A stretch of DNA of 59,898 nucleotides from Lamprocystis purpurea DSM 4197 (GTDB taxonomy: Bacteria; Pseudomonadota; Gammaproteobacteria; Chromatiales; Chromatiaceae): assembly GCF_000379525.1 (NCBI RefSeq), contig NZ_KB902513.1:596-60493 (forward strand). The letters run 5' to 3'. The notes under the pieces were generated by a model. That model saw nothing but the letters and a program-made list of their open reading frames with translations. It was not told the origin of the DNA and searched no databases. The position numbers and the translations under genes were made by a program. Of this stretch, positions 32,055 to 42,155 are shown in pieces (the stretch's first letter is position 1; every line of letters begins with the position of its first letter).

Positions 32055-32212
32055 AATCCACCCAATATTGCCCTTCGCTGATCGTTACTGAACCCTTCTT
32101 GGAAACCTGGTACCGTCCGATCATTCAAACTCTGATAACACTTGGCTCGACCCAAGAGCCTTGAGCCGCCAAACCAAGCCGTAGACCCCAAGTCTAGCCC
32201 TGCGGGCGGAAG

Positions 32213-32221
32213 TTATCCACA
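32213..32221 (+). promoter_or_regulatory. DnaA box
   Basis: TTATCCACA, perfect consensus, about 160 bp upstream of dnaA and 40 bp before the rpmH -35 box. Confidence 0.85.
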
Positions 32222-32253
32222 GGAAGAGCGAAGCCTGCACCCGTTTGAAGTAG

Positions 32254-32282
32254 TTGACATCTCCCGTGAAACCGTTTAAATT
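32254..32282 (+). promoter_or_regulatory. rpmH-rnpA promoter
   Basis: TTGACA at 32254-32259 and TAAATT at 32277-32282 with a 17-bp spacer give a good sigma-70 promoter about 50 bp before rpmH. Confidence 0.75.
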
Positions 32283-32341
32283 TCGAAGTCTTTTTTCGAG
32301 CGCGTCACAGTAGCTCCAGAACGCACGCACTAGAGATCATC

Positions 32342-32476
32342 ATGAAACGTACCTTCCAGCCAAGTCGCATCAAGTGCGCGCGTACCCACGGCTTTCGTGC
32401 ACGTAACGCAACCAGAAACGGTCGTAAAGTTCTCAGCGCGCGCCGGGCGAAAGGTCGAGTCCGCCTCACCCCGTAG
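32342..32476 (+). CDS. rpmH: Ribosomal protein L34
   Basis: The 44-residue basic protein [20 protein letters not shown] continues [19 protein letters not shown] and ends RLTP. This is canonical L34 except that the usual Lys-Arg of PSxLKRxRxHGFRAR is Lys-Cys here. It is the first gene of the rpmH-rnpA-yidD-yidC-mnmE group. Confidence 0.97.
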   Translation: MKRTFQPSRIKCARTHGFRARNATRNGRKVLSARRAKGRVRLTP

Positions 32477-32514
32477 CGCTACGACCTAAAGGCCCTCGAT
32501 CGGCTGACGCACGC

Positions 32515-32886
32515 GTGCCGCTCGAACACCCTCTCGGTCTACCGCGGAACCGTCGGCTCGTCAATCCGATTCAGTACCAACACGTACTCAAAGCCGGTTT
32601 TCGCTTTGGCGTTGGCGTGTACATGGTGGTCGCCTGTCCGAACGCTCTTGGCAGCCCTCGACTCGGACTTGCGATATCCAAGCGGTACGCCCGGCGTGCC
32701 CACGATCGCAACCGACTCAAGCGCATTGCCCGCGAGAGCTTCCGAAACCAAGGTTCGGCGCTACCGGCGGTCGATATCGTGGTGCTAGCGACAGCCAAGG
32801 CATCGAACGCGACCAATCAAACCCTCTTTTCCGCGCTCGGTCAGGCGTGGAACTCCATTAGGAACGCGTCATGGGTAAGGCCCTGA
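32515..32886 (+). CDS. rnpA: Ribonuclease P protein component
   Basis: A GTG start gives a 123-residue basic protein that helps the RNase P RNA cut tRNA 5' leaders. The RNR motif region is RLGLAISKRYARRAHDRNRL followed by KRIARESFR. It starts 38 bp after rpmH and overlaps yidD by 16 bp. Confidence 0.95.
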   Translation: MPLEHPLGLPRNRRLVNPIQYQHVLKAGFRFGVGVYMVVACPNALGSPRLGLAISKRYARRAHDRNRLKRIARESFRNQGSALPAVDIVVLATAKASNATNQTLFSALGQAWNSIRNASWVRP

Positions 32887-33092
32887 TCTGGTTTGTCCGA
32901 GCATATCAGTACCTGATCAGCCCGGTGATTGGACCGCACTGTCGGTTTTACCCAACATGCTCGGCGTACGCCATCGAGGCCATCGACCGCTACGGCCCGT
33001 TACAGGGAACCTATCTGGCAGTCCTCCGACTGTCGCGATGCCATCCGTGGCACCCCGGCGGATGCGATCCTGTCCCGACGAAGAAGCAGTGA
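32871..33092 (+). CDS. yidD: Membrane protein insertion efficiency factor YidD
   Basis: The 73-residue protein has the YidD core RAYQYLISPVIGPHCRFYPT then CSAYAIEAIDRYG and RCHPWHPGGCDPVP, with conserved cysteines. It assists YidC-dependent insertion. The start is ATG 32871 inside the rnpA end. Confidence 0.95.
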   Translation: MGKALIWFVRAYQYLISPVIGPHCRFYPTCSAYAIEAIDRYGPLQGTYLAVLRLSRCHPWHPGGCDPVPTKKQ

Positions 33093-33098
33093 TAACCC

Positions 33099-34772
33099 AT
33101 GGATAATATCCGCTTAATCCTCATTTTTTCGCTCGCCGCAGTTTCGCTGCTGATCTATCAGGCCTGGCTGCAGGACTACGGTCCCGCAACCACCGCAAGA
33201 CAAGTCGCGACCACTGAGAAGTCCGCTACGGCCCCGAGCGGTGCAGATGGCATCCCTGGCCTTCAAAGCGAGGCACCAAAGCCACCCAGCAGCGTTCTAC
33301 CGCTTGCGACGAGCCAAACGACTGCAGATTCAGGGCGACTCATCACGGTCGAGACGGACCTGATGAAGGTCGAGATTTCGACCAAAGGTGGAACCATCGC
33401 CAGCGCCTGGCTGACCGATTATGCGGTGGCTCCTGAAGCCCCGGACGTGAAGTTACGTCTCCTGAAACCCGACACGCCGAACATGTTTGTCGTGCAGTCC
33501 GGATTGATCGGCTCGGCTTCCGATGCTCTGCCGACCCATGAAGCCCTGTTTACCAGCGAGTCCAGCCAATATGTCCTGGAGCCCGGCCAGACCTCGCTGA
33601 CGGTTCCGCTTTCCTGGACCTCTCCCGACGGCGTCCAGGTTCGCAAGAACCTTCGGTTCCAGCGTGGGAGCTATGTCGTCGAATCGACTCAGGAAGTCCT
33701 GAACAATTCGGCCCAACCACTGATCGCTCGCGAGTATGCCCAGTTGCAGCGTACCGAGTTGATCGATCCGAATGCCTCACGCTTTGTCAGCACCTACACC
33801 GGGGGTGTCTATTACACCCCCGAAGACAAATATACCAAGATCTCATTCGATCAGATGCGCGAGCAAAAGCTCGAACGCTCTGTCACCGACGGTTGGATCG
33901 CGATGATCCAGCATTACTTCATGTCCGCCTGGATACCGCCGCGGGGCATCAGCGAGACGTTTTATACGAATGTCCTCGATGGCTCACGCTACATCATCGG
34001 GAAGTACAGCCCACCTGTTGTCGTCAACGCCGGCGCCTCCCATACCTTTACCAATCAGGTTTACATCGGACCAAAACTTCCATCAACGCTGGCAGCGGTC
34101 GCGCCTGGTCTGGAACTCACGGTCGATTTCGGTTGGCTGACCGTGATCGCCCAGCCGATCCATTGGCTCCTCGACATGATCTACATGGTTGTCGGGAACT
34201 GGGGTTGGGCAATCGTCGTTCTCACGATCCTGATCAAGCTGGCGTTCTACAAGCTCTCCGAGGCCAGTTATAAATCGATGGCGAAGATGCGCCAGATTAC
34301 ACCGCGTATGCAAGCGCTCAAGGACCGGTATGGGGATGATAAGGAACGTCTGAACCAGGCAATGATGGAAATGTACAAGACGGAGAAGATAAACCCGCTC
34401 GGCGGCTGTTTACCGATCCTGGTACAAATTCCTGTTTTCATCGCCCTGTATTGGGTGCTGCTGGAGAGTGTCGAGCTCCGCCAAGCACCGTTCATTCTGT
34501 GGATCGACAACCTCTCAGCCCCTGACCCCTATTTCGTCCTGCCATTGATCATGGGTATTTCCATGTTCGTGCAGTCGAAATTGAACCCGGCGCCACCGGA
34601 TCCGATCCAGGCAAAGGTCATGATGAGCTTGCCGTTCGTGTTTACGATCTTCTTCGCATTCTTCCCCGCCGGGTTGGTGCTCTATTGGACGGTAAACAAC
34701 CTGCTGTCAATCGCTCAGCAATGGCATATCACCAGGAATATCGATAAGGAAGCAGCCAAACGTAACCGCTGA
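33099..34772 (+). CDS. yidC: Membrane protein insertase YidC
   Basis: The 557-residue insertase starts with a membrane helix (MDNIRLILIFSLAAVSLLIY), followed by a large periplasmic domain (about 30-335) and the C-terminal 60KD_IMP core with the hydrophilic-groove arginine in KLAFYKLSEASYKSMAKMR, then LGGCLPILVQIPVFIALYW and the last helices ending LSIAQQWHITRNI. It inserts and folds inner-membrane proteins with or without Sec. Confidence 0.98.
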   Translation: MDNIRLILIFSLAAVSLLIYQAWLQDYGPATTARQVATTEKSATAPSGADGIPGLQSEAPKPPSSVLPLATSQTTADSGRLITVETDLMKVEISTKGGTIASAWLTDYAVAPEAPDVKLRLLKPDTPNMFVVQSGLIGSASDALPTHEALFTSESSQYVLEPGQTSLTVPLSWTSPDGVQVRKNLRFQRGSYVVESTQEVLNNSAQPLIAREYAQLQRTELIDPNASRFVSTYTGGVYYTPEDKYTKISFDQMREQKLERSVTDGWIAMIQHYFMSAWIPPRGISETFYTNVLDGSRYIIGKYSPPVVVNAGASHTFTNQVYIGPKLPSTLAAVAPGLELTVDFGWLTVIAQPIHWLLDMIYMVVGNWGWAIVVLTILIKLAFYKLSEASYKSMAKMRQITPRMQALKDRYGDDKERLNQAMMEMYKTEKINPLGGCLPILVQIPVFIALYWVLLESVELRQAPFILWIDNLSAPDPYFVLPLIMGISMFVQSKLNPAPPDPIQAKVMMSLPFVFTIFFAFFPAGLVLYWTVNNLLSIAQQWHITRNIDKEAAKRNR

Positions 34773-34804
34773 TTTTCTTTTTACTCGGATGACCGACCGC
34801 GTAA

Positions 34805-36142
34805 ATGACCGCTGATACCATTGCGGCAATTGCCACGGCACCGGGTGTCGGCGGTGTTGGTGTGGTTCGTGTCAGCGGTCCTGCTGCACGGGCAATCGCC
34901 CATGCGGTGACGGGGCGCGCGCTTCGTCCGCGCCTCGCCAGCTTTTGCGGATTTCTCGCACGCACTGGTCAACCGATTGATGAAGGCATCGCACTCTTTT
35001 TTCCGGGACCGCGTTCTTTCACCGGAGAGGATGTGCTCGAACTCCAGGGCCATGGCGGTCCAGTGGTGCTCGACCTCCTGGTTTCCCGTTGTCTTGAACT
35101 TGGTGCTCGACCAGCCAGACCAGGTGAGTTCTCGGAAAGGGCCTTCTTGAATGGGAAACTTGACCTGACTCAGGCGGAAGCCATCGCGGATCTTGTCGAA
35201 AGTACCACCTCCCTCTCGGCCAGGCTTGCGATTCGTAGTCTTCAAGGGGCCTTCTCCACGCGAATCCACACGTTGGTGGACGATCTCGTCCGTCTTCGTA
35301 CCGGCATTGAAGCGACCCTTGATTTCCCGGAAGAAGATATCGACGATCACCTGTCGCATGATCTGCGTGAACGACTCAACGCTTTAATCGCGGCGACCGA
35401 TCAAGTCTTGTTCGAGGCGCATCAGGGCGAACGTATTCGCGATGGTCTCCGCGTGGTGATCGCAGGCCGTCCGAACTCGGGTAAATCGAGCCTACTCAAT
35501 GTGCTGGTTCAACAGGATGCAGCCATTGTGACCCCAGTCGCCGGTACGACCCGCGACCTGTTACGCTACGATATGGAGATCGAAGGTCTTCCGGTAACGG
35601 TCATCGATACGGCTGGTATTCGGGAAACCCATGAACTGGTCGAGCAGGAAGGCGTGCGGCGCGCACGTGAGCAATTAGGCAAAGCGGATCAGATCCTTTG
35701 GGTTTACGATGCCTCCCTGGGCCTGGATAGCGAGGAACTCGGTGGGCTCCATCAAGATGCAAGAGTGACTTTGATCCGCAACAAAAGCGATCTGGTCACA
35801 CCTACCCCTGCGCCGCAAAATACGCACGGATTCACTGAGATCTCGATATCAGCTTTAACCGGGGCTGGAATCGACGACCTCAGGCGGCACCTGCGCGCGA
35901 CGGCTGGGGTAGAAGGGCTTGGTGAAGGGTCCTTTGTCGCCCGTCGTCGGCATCTGGATGCGCTGCGGCGAGGTCTGGCCGCACTGCATTCATCCAAAGT
36001 GTCTTTCGACACGGGATTGGGGCCTGAAGTCGTCGCCCTAGAGTTGCGAGACGCTCAACAAGCGTTTGGAGAGATTACCGGAGCGGTCACTTCAGACGAT
36101 CTTCTAGGCGAAATATTTTCTACATTTTGCATTGGAAAATGA
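34805..36142 (+). CDS. mnmE: tRNA modification GTPase MnmE
   Basis: The 445-residue protein has the N-terminal tetrahydrofolate-binding domain (TIAAIATAPGVGGVGVVRVS), a G domain with GRPNSGKSSLLN, TTRDLLRYDME, DTAGIRET and RNKSD, and the C-terminal CIGK with the essential cysteine. With MnmG it makes the cmnm5 modification at tRNA wobble uridine. Its last 39 bp overlap the convergent transglutaminase gene. Confidence 0.97.
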   Translation: MTADTIAAIATAPGVGGVGVVRVSGPAARAIAHAVTGRALRPRLASFCGFLARTGQPIDEGIALFFPGPRSFTGEDVLELQGHGGPVVLDLLVSRCLELGARPARPGEFSERAFLNGKLDLTQAEAIADLVESTTSLSARLAIRSLQGAFSTRIHTLVDDLVRLRTGIEATLDFPEEDIDDHLSHDLRERLNALIAATDQVLFEAHQGERIRDGLRVVIAGRPNSGKSSLLNVLVQQDAAIVTPVAGTTRDLLRYDMEIEGLPVTVIDTAGIRETHELVEQEGVRRAREQLGKADQILWVYDASLGLDSEELGGLHQDARVTLIRNKSDLVTPTPAPQNTHGFTEISISALTGAGIDDLRRHLRATAGVEGLGEGSFVARRRHLDALRRGLAALHSSKVSFDTGLGPEVVALELRDAQQAFGEITGAVTSDDLLGEIFSTFCIGK

Positions 36143-38140
36143 GCGTCTCGGTTTTCTCGGGACGAACGCTTTGACCAGTTGTGAGAGGCGCTGCACATCC
36201 GCGACTGTCGGGTTCGGCATATAACGCCCGCGGATATACAGGGCGACGATCGCGTTGACCCGCAGGGCGAAGTCGGGGCGAGCGACGGCGACGCGTGCAG
36301 CAAAATCAAGCGGTCCTTCATGCGCGTGCCGTACCAACCCCACCGCTGCCAATCGGCGACACAGTAAGGCGAAGCAGCGAGTGGCCGGATCGATCGCAAC
36401 GGGCTGATGAACCAGCCCGAACAGAATCAGTCCCATGACCACCGTGACCGCGGCCACCATGATACCTGCCAGTGCGAACTCCCCATAGTCCGCCAGCCCC
36501 AACCGATCGAGCAGGCGGGTTTGCTCGGCGGCTGAATAGTCCAGGACCGAACGCTGCCAGGCGGCATCGATGCTGTCGGCCAGCAATCGCAAATGTCGTA
36601 TCGTGTTCGCCAGGACCCCCGTGGAATCGATATGGAAGCGTGCCGGTGCGTAGGTCCCGAGCAAGCGGGACGCACCTCGATTGTCCACGCGGGATGGTGC
36701 TACAGCGCTGGTCGGATCGACACGCACCCATCCCCGCCCGGCGATCATCACTTCAACCCAGGCGTGCGCATCCGATTGCCAGATCAAGTGATAACCACCG
36801 ATGCGATTGAGCTCACCGCCGAGATAACCGAGCACGACCCTAGACGGTAGGCCCGCGATCCGCATCAGTACTGCGAAACTTCCGGCATAGTGTTCGCAAA
36901 AGCCGCTGCGTGTTAGAAAAAGGAATTCATCCCAGGGATTGGCCCCGAGCTTGGGCGGCAACAGCGTGTAGTGAAATTCCTCACGGTTGAAAAAGTCCAA
37001 CCCTTTTTGGACCAAAGCCCAGTCTGAATCGGTTTCGAGCTGCCATTGCTTGACGAGCGCAATCATGCGTTCGCTCGTATTATCCGGTAAGCGCAGAGCA
37101 TAGCGCCGCTCGGCATCGGCCGGGACCGCGGTCCGGAAATCCAGAGCAGAGCTGAGTCGATAGCGTCTTGCCGTGGTGATGGGGCGATCCGACAGCAATT
37201 GAAAGTCACGGCTCAGAACGGTATTCGGCGGATGTTCGATCGGCAGATCCAAACTGAACATCCAGCGTTGTCGGGAGGGCTCCAGCACAATCTCGTAATC
37301 GATCCGCTCCGCCGCTCGGGTCAGTTCGGAGTCAGCCGGCTGATACTGGTTAACACGCCCCGGTGACCATTTCCGGTTATCGACCTCCCATAGCACCAAG
37401 CCGCGCCAATAGAGCTGATCGGGCCTTGGCGGACGTTGGTCGAAACGCGCGCGAAAGGCGAGATCTCCGTTGATCACCAGTTCGCTGATCGAGCCCGGTT
37501 CCATCGACTCACTCATGCCCATGGTTGCCCGATCCTGATCAAAGCCAAGGCTCCATAGGGGACTTGTCAGTCGGGGAAAGAGCGCGAACAGAACGATCGT
37601 CAGAGGAAGCGCCTGGAGGCAGATCCGCAGCACGACCGGCATGGCCCGGCGGATTGGGGGTGAACCGATACCGCCGTTCAAATCCACGAGCAGCGCGACG
37701 ATCATGAACGCAATGCCGCCAAAGTACAGCGTCAATCCAATTCCCTGGTCGAACAGAAATTGCACCACGACCACGAAACAGAGCGCGATGGCGCTGATGC
37801 GATGGTCGCGGCGTGCGCGCAACTCGAGCAACTTCAATGCCAGCATGGTCACAAGCAGTGATGTGCCGCCCAGCTTGCCAACCAGGGTGTGATTGGCCAG
37901 CAGGCAGTTCGCCACTCCGACTAAGGTCAAAGCCAGCAACAGCCAGCGGCCGGGCGCAGCGGCCGGCCAACGCACTGCCGCGAACCGCAGGATCAATACC
38001 AAAGCGACGAACGCCGAGACGCGCCAATTCAGGTGAGACGCGAGCGGCAGATAGGCGGCGCTCACCGTTAGGACCAGGGCGAGTGTTTGGTAACGCTCAG
38101 GCTGTTCGTCAATGGGAAGGAGCTTTTGTTTGGCCATCAT
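36104..38140 (-). CDS. TgpA-like DUF3488/transglutaminase membrane protein
   Basis: The 678-residue inner-membrane protein has about five to six N-terminal helices (DUF3488, residues about 20-190) and a periplasmic transglutaminase-like domain with the triad C415 (SGFCEHYAGSF), H459 (DAHAWVEV) and D475 (RVDPTSAV). A further helix near 560 precedes a DUF4129-like tail. Start is ATG 38140 (or 38137), overlapping the DUF58 gene. Homologue TgpA of Pseudomonas is essential there. It is the last gene of a moxR-DUF58-tgpA operon; the substrate is unknown. Confidence 0.92.
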   Translation of the reverse strand: MMAKQKLLPIDEQPERYQTLALVLTVSAAYLPLASHLNWRVSAFVALVLILRFAAVRWPAAAPGRWLLLALTLVGVANCLLANHTLVGKLGGTSLLVTMLALKLLELRARRDHRISAIALCFVVVVQFLFDQGIGLTLYFGGIAFMIVALLVDLNGGIGSPPIRRAMPVVLRICLQALPLTIVLFALFPRLTSPLWSLGFDQDRATMGMSESMEPGSISELVINGDLAFRARFDQRPPRPDQLYWRGLVLWEVDNRKWSPGRVNQYQPADSELTRAAERIDYEIVLEPSRQRWMFSLDLPIEHPPNTVLSRDFQLLSDRPITTARRYRLSSALDFRTAVPADAERRYALRLPDNTSERMIALVKQWQLETDSDWALVQKGLDFFNREEFHYTLLPPKLGANPWDEFLFLTRSGFCEHYAGSFAVLMRIAGLPSRVVLGYLGGELNRIGGYHLIWQSDAHAWVEVMIAGRGWVRVDPTSAVAPSRVDNRGASRLLGTYAPARFHIDSTGVLANTIRHLRLLADSIDAAWQRSVLDYSAAEQTRLLDRLGLADYGEFALAGIMVAAVTVVMGLILFGLVHQPVAIDPATRCFALLCRRLAAVGLVRHAHEGPLDFAARVAVARPDFALRVNAIVALYIRGRYMPNPTVADVQRLSQLVKAFVPRKPRRSFSNAKCRKYFA

Positions 38141-39173
38141 CAAAAAGTGCGAGTTCCCGCAGACAATGCTGCATCTGATCGGCGCCGCTGGCGAGGCCGA
38201 TCTCGGTGCCCGGCAGTCTCATCCCGAACCTCAGGTTTGCCGCCCCGGCATCCAGCACCTGTCGCGTCAACAGCCGAATACGCTCTTCCGGATCGGGCGT
38301 GCTCAACGCTCTCCAGTCGATCCAGACTTCGAGTCCATCATCGCCGCCGAATTGCTTGACCACCAGCCCGCGTTCGCGCGCAAAGGCTTTCCAATCCAAA
38401 TGTCGGGTCGAATCGCCGCTGCGATACTCACGGCTGCCGATGTAGTCATCCGCGCCTTCACCGGTTCGCGCGGCCGGTCGGTGCGTATCACCGCTGCTCT
38501 GAACGGGCGACGGTGCCGCGACAGCCGGACGGGGATAGACCAAGACGCTGGCTTGTCCGCGCGCGTAGCACCAGGCGCGAAACAGGTGCATCGGGTGTCG
38601 GGTTTCGACCTCGAGATCCGTCAGCCACAGCAGACCTCGTCGGCTTGTCGGCTGGGCGAAGGCGATGCCCCGTTGGTCGTGCGCATCGAGGGCGACGGGG
38701 GTGCTCGCATCGAGACCTCCTTTTAAGCGCAAATCGTAGCGGGCGTGTGACCGCTCATTGCTCAAAGTGACCTCGAACAGCGCCGCGGCGCCATCGAACA
38801 CCGCGGGACCCGAGCGCACTGAAATGGCTAATCCAAGGAGGTTGTACCAGCAATGGTGCATCGCTACCAACCCGACCGATGCCATGAAGAACGCGAAGAG
38901 CAAACCGATATTATTCTGATAGTTCAGCGAACCCAGCAGCATGACGAAGACGGTCGTGGCATAGAGCATTCCAATACTGGTCGGCAGAATATAGATCTGC
39001 CTGGCCGCAATGCGGGCGACCCCGTCCTTGTCCATCGGTGCTCGGCGCAGGAGTCCGTTGAAGATCCGCTTCACGGCGGATCGCAGTGACGCACCCCTGA
39101 GCCGCGCCCCAGGGTGCTTTCCGGCGGTTCCGCGGGTAAGGCGAAACCGATGCAGTCGGCGCCCGAAGGTCAT
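38109..39173 (-). CDS. DUF58 domain-containing membrane protein
   Basis: The 354-residue protein has two membrane helices (about 65-110) and the DUF58 core GEGADDYIGSREYRSGDSTR followed by HLDWKAFARERGLVVKQF; the C-terminal part is von Willebrand A-like. Such proteins accompany MoxR ATPases and transglutaminases and may assemble or regulate an envelope complex. It overlaps moxR by 4 bp and tgpA by 32 bp. The first about 45 residues are basic and less conserved, and an ATG at the segment MDKDGVARIAARQ is an alternative start. Confidence 0.9.
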   Translation of the reverse strand: MTFGRRLHRFRLTRGTAGKHPGARLRGASLRSAVKRIFNGLLRRAPMDKDGVARIAARQIYILPTSIGMLYATTVFVMLLGSLNYQNNIGLLFAFFMASVGLVAMHHCWYNLLGLAISVRSGPAVFDGAAALFEVTLSNERSHARYDLRLKGGLDASTPVALDAHDQRGIAFAQPTSRRGLLWLTDLEVETRHPMHLFRAWCYARGQASVLVYPRPAVAAPSPVQSSGDTHRPAARTGEGADDYIGSREYRSGDSTRHLDWKAFARERGLVVKQFGGDDGLEVWIDWRALSTPDPEERIRLLTRQVLDAGAANLRFGMRLPGTEIGLASGADQMQHCLRELALFDDGQTKAPSH

Positions 39174-40111
39174 GGTACCGCGACCGCCGTCAGGATCGCA
39201 GTTGACACCTCGTCATGGTCGAGCCGTCCGGTTCCATCGTTGCCTATCAAACGATGAATGGCGCAGGCCGGCAGCACCGCCTGAATATCCTCCGGGATCA
39301 GGAAATGACGTCCGTCGAGGAGTGCCCATGCCTTCGCCGCACGCAACAGCCCAACCCCGGCGCGCGGCGAGAGCCCATGGGCGAAGCGCTCGCAACGCCG
39401 GGTGAACGCCAGGATTCCATGGCAGTAGTCGATCAGCGGTGCCGCCGCATGCACCTGACCAACCGCGGTCTGAAGCGCAGCGATCTCGGTGGCGGACAAC
39501 ACCGCTGACTGCTGCAGCACCATGGCCCGGCGATCCTCTCCGGCCAGCAGTTCCTTCTCTTGCGCCGTGGCGGGATAACCGAGGCGGATGCGCATCAGGA
39601 AACGATCCAGCTGGGACTCCGGAAGTGGAAAGGTGCCGACCTGGTAGGAGGGGTTCTGTGTCGCGATCACAAAAAACGGCGCGGGCAGGGGCCTGGTCTC
39701 GCCGTCGACCGTCACTTGCCGCTCCTCCATCGCCTCCAACAGCGCACTCTGTGCCTTCGGCGTCGCGCGGTTGATCTCGTCGGCGAGCACCAATTGCGCA
39801 AACACCGGACCAGGGTGAAAGCGAAAAGATTCGGTCCCCCGCTCGAAGACGGAGACCCCGACCACGTCAGCGGGTAGCAGATCGCTGGTGAACTGGATAC
39901 GTGAATACTGCAGCCCGAGCAGTCGTGCCAGCAGGTGGGCCAGCGTCGTCTTGCCGACCCCCGGCAAATCTTCAATCAGGAGGTGGCCCCGCGCCAAGAG
40001 GCAGGTCACCGCCAAGCGGATCTCGTGCTCCTTTCCCAGGATAATCCTGCCCGCCGTAGCGAGGAGGGTTTCGATCAGCTTCACCTGCGGGTGCGGGGTT
40101 GATTGCGGCAT
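39170..40111 (-). CDS. MoxR-family AAA+ ATPase
   Basis: The ATG at 40111 (MPQSTPHPQVKLIETL) yields a 313-residue protein with Walker A DLPGVGKTTLAHLLAR, Walker B LVLADEINRATPKAQSALLE, sensor 1 FFVIATQNP and the lid (LSPRAGVGLLRAAKAWALL). MoxR ATPases act as chaperones for DUF58/VWA partners, matching the genes that follow. The open frame upstream of 40111 passes through the intergenic repeat and is not coding. Confidence 0.95.
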   Translation of the reverse strand: MPQSTPHPQVKLIETLLATAGRIILGKEHEIRLAVTCLLARGHLLIEDLPGVGKTTLAHLLARLLGLQYSRIQFTSDLLPADVVGVSVFERGTESFRFHPGPVFAQLVLADEINRATPKAQSALLEAMEERQVTVDGETRPLPAPFFVIATQNPSYQVGTFPLPESQLDRFLMRIRLGYPATAQEKELLAGEDRRAMVLQQSAVLSATEIAALQTAVGQVHAAAPLIDYCHGILAFTRRCERFAHGLSPRAGVGLLRAAKAWALLDGRHFLIPEDIQAVLPACAIHRLIGNDGTGRLDHDEVSTAILTAVAVP

Positions 40112-40170
40112 AGGGTCTCTGTGCGTGTCGTTCTTGGCCGGTGCCTTGTCGGTGGTCGTGGGTGTGCCTC

Positions 40171-40228
40171 CGACAAAGGCAGACGAAAATCCTTCGCGAT
40201 CTGGTACAGGATTTTCCGGCAATCGCCT
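40171..40228. repeat. Dispersed intergenic repeat, copy B
   Basis: Matches 20244-20300 over about 57 bp. It includes a perfect 9-bp inverted repeat, GAAAATCCT/AGGATTTTC, with a 14-bp loop. It lies in the divergent spacer between moxR and mnmG. Confidence 0.7.
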
Positions 40229-40256
40229 AAACTGCCACCTTCGCTGAGCTTATGCG

Positions 40257-42155
40257 ATGATTTTTACCATGTTTGCGACCGATCATTACGACGTCATCGT
40301 CATTGGCGGCGGACACGCCGGGACCGAGGCGGCCCTGGCCTCCGCGCGTTTGGGTGTACGCACCCTCCTCCTCACCCACAGCACCGACACCATCGGCAGT
40401 ATGAGCTGCAACCCGGCCATCGGCGGCATCGGCAAGGGTCATCTGGTGAAAGAGATCGACGCGCTCGGCGGCCTCATGGCCCGGGCCGCGGACCGCGCCG
40501 GTATCCAGTTCCGCATCCTCAACGCCAGCAAGGGGCCGGCCGTGCGGGCCACCCGCGCCCAGGCGGATCGTGCACTGTATAAGGCGGCTGTGCGCAGCGC
40601 CTGTGAGGGACAGCCGAACCTCTCGATCTTCCAGCAGGCCGCTGACGACCTGCTCTTGGAAGAACATGGGGGCAAAAGTCGCGTCCAGGGTGTTCGTACC
40701 CAGATGGGACTCAACTTCAAGGCGCGCGCCGTCGTCCTGACTGCCGGGACCTTTCTGGCCGGCCGCATCCATGTCGGTCTTGCGAATTATGAAGGTGGCC
40801 GTGCGGGCGATCCACCGGCCAATGCCCTCGCCCATCGACTGCGCGAGCTGCCCTTCCGGGTCGCGCGGCTCAAGACCGGAACGCCGCCGCGCATCGACGG
40901 CCGCACCATCGATTATCGGCAACTCAAGGAACAGCCCGGCGATCAGCCGACTCCCGTGTTCTCCTTCATGGGCAGTGTGGCCGATCACCCCCGCCAGGTG
41001 AGTTGTTTCATCGCCCATACCAATGCGCGCACCCATGACGTGATCCGCTCCGGGCTGTCGCGTTCGCCACTGTTCACCGGTCTGATCGAAGGGATCGGCC
41101 CGCGTTACTGCCCCTCCATCGAAGACAAGATCGTGCGCTTTGCCGACAAATCGAGCCACCAGATCTTCGTCGAGCCGGAAGGCCTCTCCACCCATGAGGT
41201 GTATCCCAACGGCATCTCCACCAGCCTGCCCTACGACATTCAGCAGGCCCTCGTCAGATCCCTGCTCGGGTTCGAGCATGCCCACATCACCCGTCCGGGC
41301 TACGCCATCGAGTACGATTTTTTCGACCCGCGCGACCTCGCTGCGACCCTTGAGACCCAGCCGGTCGAGAACCTCTTTTTTGCCGGTCAGATCAACGGTA
41401 CCACCGGCTATGAAGAAGCGGCGGCCCAAGGGCTCCTGGCCGGAGCCAATGCCGCCCTGCGGGTGCTGGGCCGCGATCCCTGGTACCCGCGTCGGGATCA
41501 GGCTTACCTCGGCGTCCTCGTGGATGATCTGATCACGCGCGGCACCACTGAGCCCTACCGGATGTTCACCAGCCGGGCCGAGTACCGCCTGTTGCTGCGG
41601 GAAGACAACGCCGATCACCGGCTCACCGAGATCGGCTACGGGCTCGGGCTGGTCGCCGAGGCGCAGTGGCGGGCCTTCGACAGCAAGCGCGAGGCCGTCG
41701 CCCGCGAGCAGCAGCGGCTGCGCGACATCTGGGTGCGCCCTGACGCCGTCCCGCTGGCCGATCAGATCGCCGTCCTCGGCGAGCCCCTGCGGCGCGAGAT
41801 CCGCGCGCTCGACCTCATGGCCCGGCCGCAGGTCGACTATCGCGGCATCGTCCGTCTGACCGGCGAGCCGGAACTGCCGATCGACCCGGCGGTTGCCGAG
41901 CAGATCGAGATCCGCTGCCACTACGACGGCTACATCGTTCGCCAGCAAGCGGAGATCGACCGCTCCCGTGATCAGGAATCCAAGTCGCTCCCGGCAAACT
42001 TCGACTTCGCCGGTGTCCGCGGACTCTCCACCGAGGTCCGCGAAAAGCTCACCCGGGTGCGCCCTGCTACCCTTGGCCAGGCGGCCCGGATTCCTGGGGT
42101 TACGCCCGCCGCGGTGTCGCTGCTGTTGATCCACCTGAAGCGGCACAGCGCGTGA
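40257..42155 (+). CDS. mnmG: tRNA uridine-5-carboxymethylaminomethyl modification enzyme MnmG
   Basis: The 632-residue FAD enzyme partners MnmE. It has the dinucleotide motif [56 protein letters not shown] and a C-terminal helical domain for MnmE and tRNA contact. ATG at 40257; a second ATG at 40269 is closer to the usual start. The downstream rsmG overlaps by 4 bp (GTGA). Confidence 0.97.
   Translation: MIFTMFATDHYDVIVIGGGHAGTEAALASARLGVRTLLLTHSTDTIGSMSCNPAIGGIGKGHLVKEIDALGGLMARAADRAGIQFRILNASKGPAVRATRAQADRALYKAAVRSACEGQPNLSIFQQAADDLLLEEHGGKSRVQGVRTQMGLNFKARAVVLTAGTFLAGRIHVGLANYEGGRAGDPPANALAHRLRELPFRVARLKTGTPPRIDGRTIDYRQLKEQPGDQPTPVFSFMGSVADHPRQVSCFIAHTNARTHDVIRSGLSRSPLFTGLIEGIGPRYCPSIEDKIVRFADKSSHQIFVEPEGLSTHEVYPNGISTSLPYDIQQALVRSLLGFEHAHITRPGYAIEYDFFDPRDLAATLETQPVENLFFAGQINGTTGYEEAAAQGLLAGANAALRVLGRDPWYPRRDQAYLGVLVDDLITRGTTEPYRMFTSRAEYRLLLREDNADHRLTEIGYGLGLVAEAQWRAFDSKREAVAREQQRLRDIWVRPDAVPLADQIAVLGEPLRREIRALDLMARPQVDYRGIVRLTGEPELPIDPAVAEQIEIRCHYDGYIVRQQAEIDRSRDQESKSLPANFDFAGVRGLSTEVREKLTRVRPATLGQAARIPGVTPAAVSLLLIHLKRHSA

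Larger units (their letters stand above)
32055..32341. other. dnaA/rpmH divergent spacer (candidate oriC part)
   Basis: This 287-bp divergent region contains one perfect DnaA box at 32213-32221 (TTATCCACA), the rpmH promoter at 32254-32282 and the dnaA leader. The strand of most genes switches here, as expected at an origin. No gene is seen. Confidence 0.6.
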
